A stretch of DNA of 55,400 nucleotides from an uncultured Ruminococcus sp. (GTDB lineage Bacteria > Bacillota > Clostridia > Oscillospirales > Acutalibacteraceae): NCBI GenBank assembly GCA_902798755.1, contig CADBYC010000011.1, positions 1 to 55,400 on the forward strand. The letters are read 5' to 3'. Below, piece by piece: positions 7,659-15,716 of the stretch. The notes under the pieces are model-generated. The model saw only the letters and a program-made list of their open reading frames with translations. It did not search any database and was not told the origin of the DNA. Each line of letters opens with the position of its first letter. The first letter of the stretch is position 1. Made by a program: the position numbers and the translations under genes.

Positions 7659-8948
7659 ATGAAAACAAAACGAATCTTAGCGCTGATCCTGTCAGCGGTT
7701 ATGATACTGTCGCTTGCCGCGTGCGATTTCGGCGGCGCTGATGATACGGTCTATTGGCTCAATTTCAAGCCCGAGCTCGCCGATACCTTGCAGGAGCTCG
7801 GTCAGCTCTATCACGACAAGACCGGCGTGAATGTCAGGATCGAAACGCCCGAGGTGGGCGAATACCGCCGCGTTCTGCGTGAGGAGATGAAGAGCGAGGA
7901 TCCGCCCACCCTTTTCATCATCAACGATCAGGACGGCGTCAACGAGTGGAGAGAATCCGCGCTTGACCTGAACGATACCGCGATCTTCAAAGAGCTGAAC
8001 ACCTCAACCTACAACCTCTCCGACGAGGACGGCAAGGTGGTGGCGATCCCGTATTGCCTCGAGTGCTACGGTATCGCGGTCAACCCCGATCTGATTGAGA
8101 ATCTCGGCTACACGGTCGACAGCATCAAGGATTTCGATACGCTGAAAATGCTCGCTGAGGTCATCCACGCCAATGAGTTCTGGCTCGGATACGACGCGTT
8201 CTGCTCTCCCGACCTCGACGTCGCGAATTCGTGGAGGATCACCGGTCATCTGGCAAACCTCGAATACTTCTATGAGGAGCGCGACTCCGGCACGTGGCAG
8301 GAAAGCCCCGCTTCTCTGACCGGCAAGTATCTGCCGAATTTCAAGAATCTTTACGATCTGTGCATCAATAACTCCGTGTCGGCTCCCGAGGAGCTTGCCG
8401 CGGGCGGACATGACCCACTGAATCAGTTCCTTTCGAAGAAAGCGGCGTTCTATCTGACCGGCTCATGGGATTACGCAAAGCTCAGCGCCGAGATCCCCAA
8501 CGTGACGATGATCCCGTATTATTGCGGCGTCAAGGGTGAGGACAAAGCCGCCCTGAACAGCGGCTCCGAAAACTTCTGGGCGATCAACGTCAACGCGTCC
8601 GAAAATGATCAAAAAGCGACGATGGCGTTCATGCAGTGGCTTGTTACCGATGAAGAAGCCAGCGGCAAGCTGGTAGAGCAGCTCGGCAATCTGCCGTATA
8701 AAAACGCCGCGAAAGCCGACAACGGCTTCTTAGCGGCTCAGAACCAGTACATCAAGGACGGCTGTTATATTATGGATTGGGCGACCAATCATCAGCCGAA
8801 CGAAGCGGAATACCGTGCCGATCTCGTTACAGCGCTTACCGCCTACAACGCGGATCAGAGCGAAGAAAACTGGGATAAGGTCAAGACCGCCTTTGTCGAC
8901 GGCTGGGCAAAGCAGTATGCCGCCGCAAACAACAACAGCATAGAGTGA
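7659..8948 (+). CDS. Extracellular solute-binding lipoprotein (family 1-like), orphan
   Basis: 429 residues. The N-terminus is a lipoprotein signal with lipobox LAAC (Cys22). The mature part has the two-lobed pattern of carbohydrate ABC importer binding proteins: a TLQELGQLYHDKTG helix near the start, PPTLFIINDQD, then VVAIPYCLECYGIAVNPDL in the hinge region. The C-terminal helix region includes ATMAFMQWLVTDEE. The likely ligand is a sugar or oligosaccharide, but it cannot be named. No permease or ATPase gene is adjacent. The gene is flanked by its own promoter and terminator, so it must use a transporter encoded elsewhere. Confidence 0.85.
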   Translation: MKTKRILALILSAVMILSLAACDFGGADDTVYWLNFKPELADTLQELGQLYHDKTGVNVRIETPEVGEYRRVLREEMKSEDPPTLFIINDQDGVNEWRESALDLNDTAIFKELNTSTYNLSDEDGKVVAIPYCLECYGIAVNPDLIENLGYTVDSIKDFDTLKMLAEVIHANEFWLGYDAFCSPDLDVANSWRITGHLANLEYFYEERDSGTWQESPASLTGKYLPNFKNLYDLCINNSVSAPEELAAGGHDPLNQFLSKKAAFYLTGSWDYAKLSAEIPNVTMIPYYCGVKGEDKAALNSGSENFWAINVNASENDQKATMAFMQWLVTDEEASGKLVEQLGNLPYKNAAKADNGFLAAQNQYIKDGCYIMDWATNHQPNEAEYRADLVTALTAYNADQSEENWDKVKTAFVDGWAKQYAAANNNSIE

Positions 8949-8960
8949 TCCGTAACAAAA

Positions 8961-8987
8961 CAGGCGCCCGTCAGGACGCCTGCTTTT
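8961..8987 (+). terminator. Terminator between convergent genes
   Basis: CAGGCG (8961-8966) pairs with CGCCTG (8977-8982), then TTTTA. It lies between the plus-strand lipoprotein gene and the minus-strand gene ending at 9007. Confidence 0.7.
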
Positions 8988-9006
8988 ATGTGCTTATTCA
9001 ATTGGC

Positions 9007-9675
9007 TTAACCGATCTGCGATACGTTCAGGTTGCTGTCAACGCTGACCGTCATATTGACGGGCTGCTGTACACCGTCCGCAGTGTTGTAGTACAAGGTC
9101 AGCGAGGTCGTGCCTTCGCTCAGGCCCGTGATGACAAAGTCATACTGATGGGCGTCGAAGTTGTAGTTACAGCTGACGCTGACGATGCCGCCGCCGCCCG
9201 AGTAAGTCCAGTCATAGCCGTAAGAGGTCGAGCCGTTGGCGGTATAGTGGATGCTGTTGCCCGTGCTCATCGCCGCGCCGGGGTCAGACGAAGCCGCCGA
9301 AGAGGACGTCTGAGGGTCAACCGCGGCTGTAGTCGCTTCTTCGGGATTGCTGTAAGTGTTCTCATCCTGTGAGGATGCGACATAATTCTGATCATCACTG
9401 CGCGCGACAGTCGGCTGCGGAGCAGTCGTCGCTTTGGGCTTTTGCGTTTCAGAAGCAATGGTCGCGGTCACCACGGTAGGCTCTGTGTTTTGATCATTCT
9501 TTTTGTTCTTTCCTGTCAAGGCAACGATCGCGATAATGATACCGATCACCACCGCCGCCACAACGGCAACGACTACGATATTGGTGATCATGCTCTTTCT
9601 TTTGAGCTGTCGTCTTCTTTCCATTCGGTCGCGCTCGATCGCGTTCGGTCTGTGATCGTCATTATAATTCGGCAT
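9007..9675 (-). CDS. Single-pass membrane protein with possible chagasin/I42-like C-terminal domain
   Basis: 222 residues. A charged cytoplasmic start (about 1-28) is followed by a membrane helix (about 29-53), a low-complexity Thr/Ser/Ala linker and an extracellular beta domain at about 145-215. The domain contains GYDWTYSGGGG, then YDFVITGLSEGTTSLTLYY, and ends in an alternating strand. This order resembles chagasin-type cysteine-protease inhibitors (GYxW loop, then FxF...G...L...Y), but the usual NPTTG loop is not conserved, so the assignment is tentative. AAGGAG (9684-9689, minus strand) supports this ATG. The gene is monocistronic. Confidence 0.6.
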   Translation of the reverse strand: MPNYNDDHRPNAIERDRMERRRQLKRKSMITNIVVVAVVAAVVIGIIIAIVALTGKNKKNDQNTEPTVVTATIASETQKPKATTAPQPTVARSDDQNYVASSQDENTYSNPEEATTAAVDPQTSSSAASSDPGAAMSTGNSIHYTANGSTSYGYDWTYSGGGGIVSVSCNYNFDAHQYDFVITGLSEGTTSLTLYYNTADGVQQPVNMTVSVDSNLNVSQIG

Positions 9676-9718
9676 ACCTTCAACTCCTTTTTGGTTTTAC
9701 CGTTATATTCACAACCCC

Positions 9719-9747
9719 ATTATAGCCGACATAATTCTTTAAAGCAA
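9719..9747 (-). promoter_or_regulatory. Sigma-A promoter of the minus-strand membrane protein
   Basis: Read on the minus strand: TTGCTT (9742-9747), 17 bp, TATAAT (9719-9724). Confidence 0.8.
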
Positions 9748-9884
9748 GAATATATTTGAAAAATTTACAAACTATACAATAATTCCTGTTCTTTCGCACT
9801 ATTATCCGCATGAATAACGGCTTTTGTAGGCAAAAATCATAAAACCATGAAATTCGTGGTTGAAAAACTCGGTGATTCCTTGCC

Positions 9885-9912
9885 TTGCTAATTCTCAGCT
9901 TTGTGATATAAT
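9885..9912 (+). promoter_or_regulatory. Promoter of the G3E GTPase gene
   Basis: TATAAT (9907-9912) with TTGCTA (9885-9890) at 16 bp. AAAGGA at 9930-9935 precedes the ATG at 9945. No Zur-like palindrome was recognised in the spacer. Confidence 0.65.
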
Positions 9913-9944
9913 ACAGATGAATACTGAATAAAGGACTGATACAT

Positions 9945-11267
9945 ATGAGTAAAATACTTCCCGTTACCCTTTTGACCGGTTACCTCGGCGCGGGCAAAAC
10001 GACCCTGTTGAACCACGTGCTCAATAACCAGGAGGGCTACAAGGTAGCCGTCATCGTCAACGATATCGGCGAGGTCAATATCGACGCTGAGCTGATCCAG
10101 AAAGGCGGCGTCGTCAACGAAAAGGACGAGAACCTCGTCCCGCTCCAGAACGGCTGTATTTGCTGTACGCTCAAAACCGACCTGATCGAGCAGATCTTAG
10201 GCCTTGTCAAACAGCAGAAATTTGATTATATCCTGATCGAAGCGTCGGGTATCTGCGAGCCGATCCCGATCGCTCAGACTATTTCCATGCTCGATGGCTC
10301 CTATAACGACCCCCGTCTGCCCAAGCTCTGCCGTCTGGACAATGTCGTATCCGTTGTTGACGCGGCGCGCCTGTCCACCGAGTTCGGCTGCGGCGGATCT
10401 CTCTTGAAGGACGATATCGACGACGAGGATATCGAGAACCTTCTGATCCAGCAGATCGAATTCTGCAACACCATCATTCTGAACAAGGTCGACCTCGTCA
10501 GCGACGAAGAGCTGGTCAATATCAAGAAGGTCATTCGCGCGCTCCAGCCCGAGGCGAAGATCATCGAGACCACCCGCGGACAGGTCGCCATCAGCGAGAT
10601 CCTCGACACCAACAATTTCGATTTTGATAAGGTCGCTTCCTCCGCGGCATGGGTACAGGAGCTCAATGCCGACGTTGATGATGACGACGATCACGATGAG
10701 CACGACCATCATGACCATGACGATGACGAGCATGACCATCATGACCACGACGATGACGAGCACGAGCATCACCATCATCACGACCACGATGATGACGAGC
10801 ACGAGCATCACCATCATCACGACCATGACGAAGACGAGCATGAACACGGTCACGGTCATCACCATCACCACCACCATCATGACGGCGGCGAGGTAGAGGA
10901 ATACGGTATCGGCACCTTTGTATACTACCGCCGCGCACCGTTCTCCAAGGATAAATTTGAGAAATTCCTCGCGTCCTTCCCGAAGAACGTCATTCGCTCC
11001 AAGGGCCTGTTCTGGATCAAAGAGGACAAGGATTGGGCGATCATGTTCGAGCAGTCCGGCAAGCAGATGGATTGCACCGACTACGGTCAGTGGCTTGCCG
11101 CCGCTCCTGCGCATATCCGCCGCAAGATGTTCAAGGAGGATCCCGAGCTGCAGAACGATTGGGATGATAAGTACGGCGACCGTATGATCAAGCTGGTCTT
11201 TATCGGTCACAATATGGACAAAGAGGGCATCATCAAGGCTCTTGACGACTGCCTGACCGAGCTCTGA
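9945..11267 (+). CDS. COG0523 G3E-family GTPase (CobW/ZNG-like metallochaperone) with His/Asp-rich loop
   Basis: 440 residues. Walker A GYLGAGKT is at 12-19, the metal-binding CICC motif at 71-74, and the ASG and NKVD nucleotide motifs follow. A roughly 70-residue His/Asp stretch (about 245-313) comes next, then a CobW C-terminal domain (from about 318, YGIGTFVYYRR). COG0523 proteins use GTP hydrolysis to load metals, mainly zinc or cobalt, into client enzymes. The CxCC motif binds the transferred metal, and the His-rich loop can store or capture it. No metal enzyme or transporter neighbours it, so the client is unknown. The family usually has a far shorter His loop. Confidence 0.93.
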   Translation: MSKILPVTLLTGYLGAGKTTLLNHVLNNQEGYKVAVIVNDIGEVNIDAELIQKGGVVNEKDENLVPLQNGCICCTLKTDLIEQILGLVKQQKFDYILIEASGICEPIPIAQTISMLDGSYNDPRLPKLCRLDNVVSVVDAARLSTEFGCGGSLLKDDIDDEDIENLLIQQIEFCNTIILNKVDLVSDEELVNIKKVIRALQPEAKIIETTRGQVAISEILDTNNFDFDKVASSAAWVQELNADVDDDDDHDEHDHHDHDDDEHDHHDHDDDEHEHHHHHDHDDDEHEHHHHHDHDEDEHEHGHGHHHHHHHHDGGEVEEYGIGTFVYYRRAPFSKDKFEKFLASFPKNVIRSKGLFWIKEDKDWAIMFEQSGKQMDCTDYGQWLAAAPAHIRRKMFKEDPELQNDWDDKYGDRMIKLVFIGHNMDKEGIIKALDDCLTEL

Positions 11268-11282
11268 TAATCATATCGAAAT

Positions 11283-11312
11283 AAAAGCGCTTCCGTGATG
11301 GAAGCGCTTTTT
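11283..11312 (+). terminator. Bidirectional terminator
   Basis: A 12-bp perfect stem AAAAGCGCTTCC / GGAAGCGCTTTT (11283-11294 / 11300-11311) has A and T tracts on both sides. It serves the GTPase gene and the convergent HAD gene. Confidence 0.9.
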
Positions 11313-11335
11313 ATGTGTATCTGTATGGAAAATAT

Positions 11336-12142
11336 TTAAATGATCCCCAGCTCTTTCAGCGCGACGGCGATACCGTCATGGTCGCAGTCCGCAGTCACCG
11401 TGTCGGCGGCTTCCTTCACCGCGTCCTCGGCATTGCCCATCGCGATACCCAGTCCCGCCGCCTTGAGCATGTAAATATCGTTGTAGCTGTCGCCGAACGC
11501 GATCGCCTCGCTGATATCCACGCCCGCGTTGTCGCAGATCTTCTGCAAGCCCGTGCCCTTGTTCGTGCCCTTGGGCATGACTTCAAGGAACCACGGCGCG
11601 GAGAGGTAGATGTCCACCTCGTCGCCGAGCTTTTCGAGCAATTGCCGCTCCAGCTCCTTGAGCTCTGCGGGATCGCCCGAGATCAGGAATTTGTGGATAT
11701 CCCAGTCGATGAACGACGGCAGATCGTCCACCACGTTCAGCGGCAGTCCGATCACGTCGCTTTCGATATGGGTGTAGTCGTTCACCTTGCCGTCGGCATA
11801 GATGACACTGCCCCTGTGTACCATCGTAGTCGCGTTTGACGGACGGAGGATATCGTAGACAGGGCGGATATATTTGCTGTCGAGATAGCTCTTGCCGATC
11901 AGCTCGTCGCGGCTGTTCATGATCGCGCCGCCGTTGAAGCCCATGTAGTAGCCGCCGTAGCGAAACACGTCCAGTGCCTGAGCGTAAGGGCGCACGCCGT
12001 AGGGCAGCCGTCCCGACGTCACGGCGACGATCACGCCGTTTTCCTGCGCCTGTATCAGCGCCGCTTTCGTGACGGGGGAGAGGGTCTTGTCCTTTCTGAG
12101 CAGGGTGTCGTCGATGTCTGTCGCAATCAGTTTATATTTCAT
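11336..12142 (-). CDS. HAD-superfamily Cof-type phosphatase
   Basis: 268 residues, typical length for Cof/YidA phosphatases. Motif I is DIDDT with nucleophile Asp9 and acid/base Asp11. Motif II is VAVTSGR, and the motif III/IV region is AFGDSYNDIYML with GIAMGNA. The C2-type cap lies between motifs II and III. These soluble enzymes hydrolyse sugar phosphates, flavin or pyridoxal phosphates; the substrate cannot be named. GAGG lies upstream of the ATG. The divergent gap 12143-12433 holds the promoter of the next operon but no clear promoter for this gene. Confidence 0.88.
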   Translation of the reverse strand: MKYKLIATDIDDTLLRKDKTLSPVTKAALIQAQENGVIVAVTSGRLPYGVRPYAQALDVFRYGGYYMGFNGGAIMNSRDELIGKSYLDSKYIRPVYDILRPSNATTMVHRGSVIYADGKVNDYTHIESDVIGLPLNVVDDLPSFIDWDIHKFLISGDPAELKELERQLLEKLGDEVDIYLSAPWFLEVMPKGTNKGTGLQKICDNAGVDISEAIAFGDSYNDIYMLKAAGLGIAMGNAEDAVKEAADTVTADCDHDGIAVALKELGII

Positions 12143-12322
12143 ATTTTACCTCGGGATTCGTCAAATTACTACCCTATACCTTATCATAAAAAAGACCGCA
12201 TGACAAGTGGAATTTTGCTTTAACGCTGTAATGTGCTGATAATTAATATGACCAATTTTGTATGCAAAGTATTATATGAACTGATGAATGTGTAAAATTT
12301 CTAATAAATCATTAAAAATAGA

Positions 12323-12350
12323 TTGAATTTTTTTCATATTGTAGTATAAT
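12323..12350 (+). promoter_or_regulatory. Promoter of the Dlt-like operon
   Basis: TTGAAT (12323-12328), 16 bp, TATAAT (12345-12350). It lies in an AT-rich intergenic stretch 84 bp upstream of the chosen ATG. Confidence 0.72.
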
Positions 12351-12433
12351 ATTTAATGTATTACTATGGATTATTATGGAAAATTATAAGATGCCGCAAT
12401 TTTTCGGCGGTATACAGAAAGGACGTGCTGAAT

Positions 12434-13939
12434 ATGCAGACATCGGTTCTCGAACGCTTGGATCATGTCGCCGCCGTCTATACGGACAAGGTGATGTTCA
12501 AGGATCCCGAGCGCAGCCTGACCTTCGGTCAGTTCGACAAGCTCACCAAATCCATCGGTACTTACCTTGCGGGTGTGACCGCTCCCGGCGATCCAGTCGC
12601 GGTCATGTCCGGCAGACATGTTTATACACCCTCTTGCTTCCTCGGCGCTGTCAGAGCGGGTTGCTTCTATGCTCCGATGGACGGCGATATGCCCAAGGCA
12701 AGACTCAACCAGATCCTCTCCGTCATCAAGGCGCCGTATATGCTGGTCGATCAGGCGCATCTCGAGCAGGCTCAGTCCCTCGAGTTCGACGGCAAGATCA
12801 TCGTGATGGAAGAGATCATGGATACCCCTGCTGACGAAGCCCTGCTCGCGCAGAGAGCGGCTACTCTCGTCTGCACCTCTCCGCTGTACGTGATCTTCAC
12901 CTCCGGCTCTACCGGCAAGCCCAAGGGCGTTATCACCTCGCACCTCTCGCTGATGACCTATATCGACTCCGTGTGCAAGGTGCTCGATATCAACGATACC
13001 GACGTCATGGGCAACCAAAGCCCCCTCGACTATATCGCGGCTGTCCGCGACATCTATTTCCCGATCAGCAAGGGTGCTTCTACCTTCATCATTCCGAAAA
13101 ACGAATTCGCCGTTCCGACAGAGCTGTTCGGTACGCTCAACCGTGAGAAGATCACCGCTTTGTGCTGGAGCGTCGCGGGCGTAGAGATCCCCGCCAAGCT
13201 CGGCGCGTTTGATGAGAGCAAGCCCGAATACCTCAAGAAGCTCTGCTTCTCGGGTTCGGTCATGCCCTGCAAATATCTGAAGATCTGGCAGGAGAACCTG
13301 CCCGACGTCCTCTACGTCAACCAGTACGGTCCCACCGAGGCGACTGCCTCCTGCACCTACTATGTTGTCAAGGAAAAGGTGGACGACGATACCGTCCTGC
13401 CTATCGGCAAGCCGTATGATAATTATAAGATCACACTTCTGAATGAGGACAACACCCTCACTCCCGACGGCGAGATCGGCCAGATCTGCGTCAGCGGTCC
13501 CGTATTGGCGCTCGGCTACTACGGCAACAAGGAAGTCACCGACTTATCCTTTATCCAGAATCCGCTCAACGACAATTACCGCGAGCTGATCTACAAGACA
13601 GGCGACCTCGGTCGCTGGGGCGAGGACGGCAACCTGATGTTCCACGGCCGTATGGATCGCCAGATCAAGCATCTGGGTCACCGTATCGAGCTCGGCGAGA
13701 TCGAAGAGACCGCAAAGCTCGTCGAGGGCGTCAAGGATTGCTGCGCGCTGTATAATAAGCCCAAGGCGACCCTCTACCTCTTCTATACAGGAGAAGCGAC
13801 AAGCAAGGATATCGTGCTCTATTTCAGAGCCAATATGCCCGCCTTCATGGTGCCGCGCAAGCTGATCAACCTCGAAGAAATGCCCGCCCTGCCTAACGGT
13901 AAGACCGACATGCAGGCGCTCAAGGCAATGTTCAAATAA
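12434..13939 (+). CDS. DltA-like amino-acid adenylating enzyme (AMP-dependent synthetase/NRPS A-domain family)
   Basis: 501 residues, the length of D-alanine:carrier ligase DltA. ATP loop FTSGSTGKPKG is at 155-165, FSGS at 272-275, YGPTE at 298-302, KTGD near 388-391, RIELGEIE at 417-424 and catalytic Lys490 in LPNGKTD. Such enzymes activate an amino acid as adenylate and load it on a carrier-protein thioester. Here the carrier gene follows after a repeat. In classical DltA the motif aligned with FSGS is FCGE, whose Cys helps choose D-alanine. The Ser here hints at another substrate (inference). The start was chosen for AAAGGA at 12418; an earlier in-frame start lacks a ribosome site. Confidence 0.85.
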   Translation: MQTSVLERLDHVAAVYTDKVMFKDPERSLTFGQFDKLTKSIGTYLAGVTAPGDPVAVMSGRHVYTPSCFLGAVRAGCFYAPMDGDMPKARLNQILSVIKAPYMLVDQAHLEQAQSLEFDGKIIVMEEIMDTPADEALLAQRAATLVCTSPLYVIFTSGSTGKPKGVITSHLSLMTYIDSVCKVLDINDTDVMGNQSPLDYIAAVRDIYFPISKGASTFIIPKNEFAVPTELFGTLNREKITALCWSVAGVEIPAKLGAFDESKPEYLKKLCFSGSVMPCKYLKIWQENLPDVLYVNQYGPTEATASCTYYVVKEKVDDDTVLPIGKPYDNYKITLLNEDNTLTPDGEIGQICVSGPVLALGYYGNKEVTDLSFIQNPLNDNYRELIYKTGDLGRWGEDGNLMFHGRMDRQIKHLGHRIELGEIEETAKLVEGVKDCCALYNKPKATLYLFYTGEATSKDIVLYFRANMPAFMVPRKLINLEEMPALPNGKTDMQALKAMFK

Positions 13940-13946
13940 ATTATCA

Positions 13947-14113
13947 GGCTCCCTTTGGTAAAGGGAGCTGTCAGCGCAAGCTGACTGAGGGATTGCACAA
14001 TTGACCGAGCGAAGTGAGAAACCCTTGTTTATTCGGTCGATCGTATAACAAGTGTCGTGCTCTATGACACAATCCTGCTAATCTACCTCCCTTAGAAAAG
14101 GGGAACTATGACA
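13947..14113 (+). repeat. Dispersed structured repeat, copy A
   Basis: It begins GGCTCCCTTTGGTAAAGGGA, a hairpin. A second hairpin GTCAGC-GCAA-GCTGAC follows, then TGAGGGATTGCA, and about 100 bp of weaker similarity ends near CTCCCTTAGAAAAGGGG. A second copy lies at 24899. The element sits between the adenylating enzyme and carrier genes, inside what otherwise looks like one operon, and supplies no ORF. The true right boundary is uncertain. Confidence 0.75.
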
Positions 14114-14167
14114 GTATATTACCTAAAGGTGATAATAAATTAAAGATCAATAAAAGGAGTAATTATC

Positions 14168-14395
14168 ATGGATGAATTAATGGAAATCTTACAGGAACTC
14201 AGACCCGACGTTGACTTTGAAAACGAAACCGCTCTGATTACCGACGGCATTCTCGATTCTTTTGATATCGTTGCTCTCGTAGGCGAGCTCAACGATGCTT
14301 TCGATATCGAGATCAAGCCCAACAACCTTGTTCCCGAGAACTTCAACTCCGCGAAGGCTATGATGGCTCTCGTCGAGAAGCTCCAGGACGAATAA
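14168..14395 (+). CDS. DltC-like acyl/peptidyl carrier protein
   Basis: 75 acidic residues forming a four-helix carrier. Ser31 in ILDSFD is the phosphopantetheine attachment site. The pattern after it, IVALVGELNDAFDIEI, then ENFNSAKAMMALV, matches DltC-type carriers. AAAAGGAG lies 8 bp before the ATG. It would receive the activated amino acid from the upstream ligase. The surrounding genes suggest transfer across the membrane by the MBOAT protein rather than fatty-acid or polyketide synthesis. Confidence 0.93.
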   Translation: MDELMEILQELRPDVDFENETALITDGILDSFDIVALVGELNDAFDIEIKPNNLVPENFNSAKAMMALVEKLQDE

Positions 14396-14409
14396 TCCGA
14401 CTGATCGTC

Positions 14410-14442
14410 TCCTGTTCGGGAGTTTTGCGCTTCCGGACAGGA
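14410..14442 (+). promoter_or_regulatory. Intercistronic hairpin between carrier and decarboxylase genes
   Basis: TCCTGT (14410-14415) pairs with ACAGGA (14437-14442), with further pairing inside and no T run. It is more likely an mRNA-processing or stability element than a terminator, and could explain high carrier-protein output. Confidence 0.45.
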
Positions 14443-14480
14443 ACATTTCGAATCTAATTTTCCGTAAAGGAATGATATAA

Positions 14481-15668
14481 ATGGATATCAATAAGCTAAG
14501 GGAGCTCTTACCCCGCGTAGGGACCCCCTCTTATATCTTTGAACTTGACGCGTTCCAAAAGCGCGCTGAGCTGGTCAAAAAATATTTCGGCGACAAGATC
14601 GGACTCTGCTTCTCTATCAAAGCGAATCCCTTCCTGCTGGGCAGACTCCCCGAGGTCTTTGACAAGATCGAGGTCTGCTCTCCCGGCGAGCTGACGGTCT
14701 GCGAGCGCACCGGCGCCGATATGAGCACCGTCATCTTCTCCGGCGTCAACAAGGGCTACGCGGACGTCGAGCGCGCCGCCGATGACAACGTCGGCACCTT
14801 CACCGCCGAAAGCCCGCTCCATCTTGAACTGATCAATGACGCGGCGCTGTGCAGAGGCAAGGTCTTTGACCTCTTACTGCGCGTGACCGATATCAAGGGC
14901 GGCAGCCAGTTCGGCATGAACGAAGAGGTCACTCTCGACATCATCCGCCGCCGCGACGAATATAAGGGCGTCAATATCGTCGGTCTGCACTACTTCACCG
15001 GTACGGCAAAGCGCAAGGCGAAGCCCATCGAGAAGGAATGCGACTACCTGATGGATCTGACCGCCCGTATCAAGAGCGATCTCGGCTTCACCGTACAGCG
15101 CATCGAGTACGGCACAGGCCTTGCGGTCGACTATTTCTCCGAGACTGCCGACGCGGAAGAGGAGGAGCGCCTCGCTTCTATCTCTCCTAAATTGCAGGAG
15201 CTTGCCGAAGTCGCCGAGCTGACGGTCGAGATGGGTCGTTTCTTTGCCGCTCCCTGCGGTTACTATCTGACCAAGGTCGTCGATACCAAGACCAATTTCG
15301 ATATCAACTACGCCATCGTTGACGGCGGTATGAATCAGGTCAAGTACAACGGTCAGCTCCAGGGCATGCAGATCCCCGAGATCCTGCATCTGGCGGATCG
15401 CGACCTTTCAGGCGACGCTCAGCCGTGGACGTTGTGCGGTTCTATCTGTACGACAGCCGATATCTTAGCACGCAACGCGATGTTCACCGACCTCAGGATC
15501 GGCGATATCCTCGTGTTCTGCCGTACGGGCGCGTACTCCTGCATGGAGGGTATCTCCACCTTCCTCAGCCGCGAGATGCCCGTCATCGCTGAGTACAGCG
15601 AGAAAGAGGGTCTGACGATCCTGCGCGAGATGTTCTACTCCGACGAGTTGAACACACCGCACAGATAA
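14481..15668 (+). CDS. PLP-dependent fold-type III amino-acid decarboxylase-like enzyme of the Dlt-like operon
   Basis: 395 residues. An alanine-racemase-like barrel carries the PLP lysine Lys47 in FSIKANP. His170 (GLHYF), a glycine-rich EYGTGLAVDY (usually GGGLG) and Glu250 in VEMGRFF follow. Near the C-terminal beta domain are Cys323 in GSICTTAD and the active-site loop GAYSCMEG. The family includes diaminopimelate, ornithine and carboxynorspermidine decarboxylases and carrier-linked decarboxylases of biosynthetic clusters. Since a carrier-loading enzyme and its carrier precede it, it may act on a free or carrier-bound amino acid. Racemase activity is less likely because the decarboxylase Cys loop is present. 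AAAGGA precedes the ATG. Confidence 0.82.
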   Translation: MDINKLRELLPRVGTPSYIFELDAFQKRAELVKKYFGDKIGLCFSIKANPFLLGRLPEVFDKIEVCSPGELTVCERTGADMSTVIFSGVNKGYADVERAADDNVGTFTAESPLHLELINDAALCRGKVFDLLLRVTDIKGGSQFGMNEEVTLDIIRRRDEYKGVNIVGLHYFTGTAKRKAKPIEKECDYLMDLTARIKSDLGFTVQRIEYGTGLAVDYFSETADAEEEERLASISPKLQELAEVAELTVEMGRFFAAPCGYYLTKVVDTKTNFDINYAIVDGGMNQVKYNGQLQGMQIPEILHLADRDLSGDAQPWTLCGSICTTADILARNAMFTDLRIGDILVFCRTGAYSCMEGISTFLSREMPVIAEYSEKEGLTILREMFYSDELNTPHR

Positions 15669-15716
15669 GCGACCGAAGTTATCATAAAGTTTTAGTTTTA
15701 AGTTCAAAGGTTTACT

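Noticed and set aside
10197-11210. Long minus-strand frame opposite the G3E GTPase with a Val/Met-rich stretch
   Set aside because: It mirrors the His/Asp codons of the real gene and has no ribosome site or domain.
12376-12834. Alternative gene starting at the ATG at 12376
   Set aside because: It is in a different frame from the adenylating enzyme, lacks a ribosome site and has no family features.
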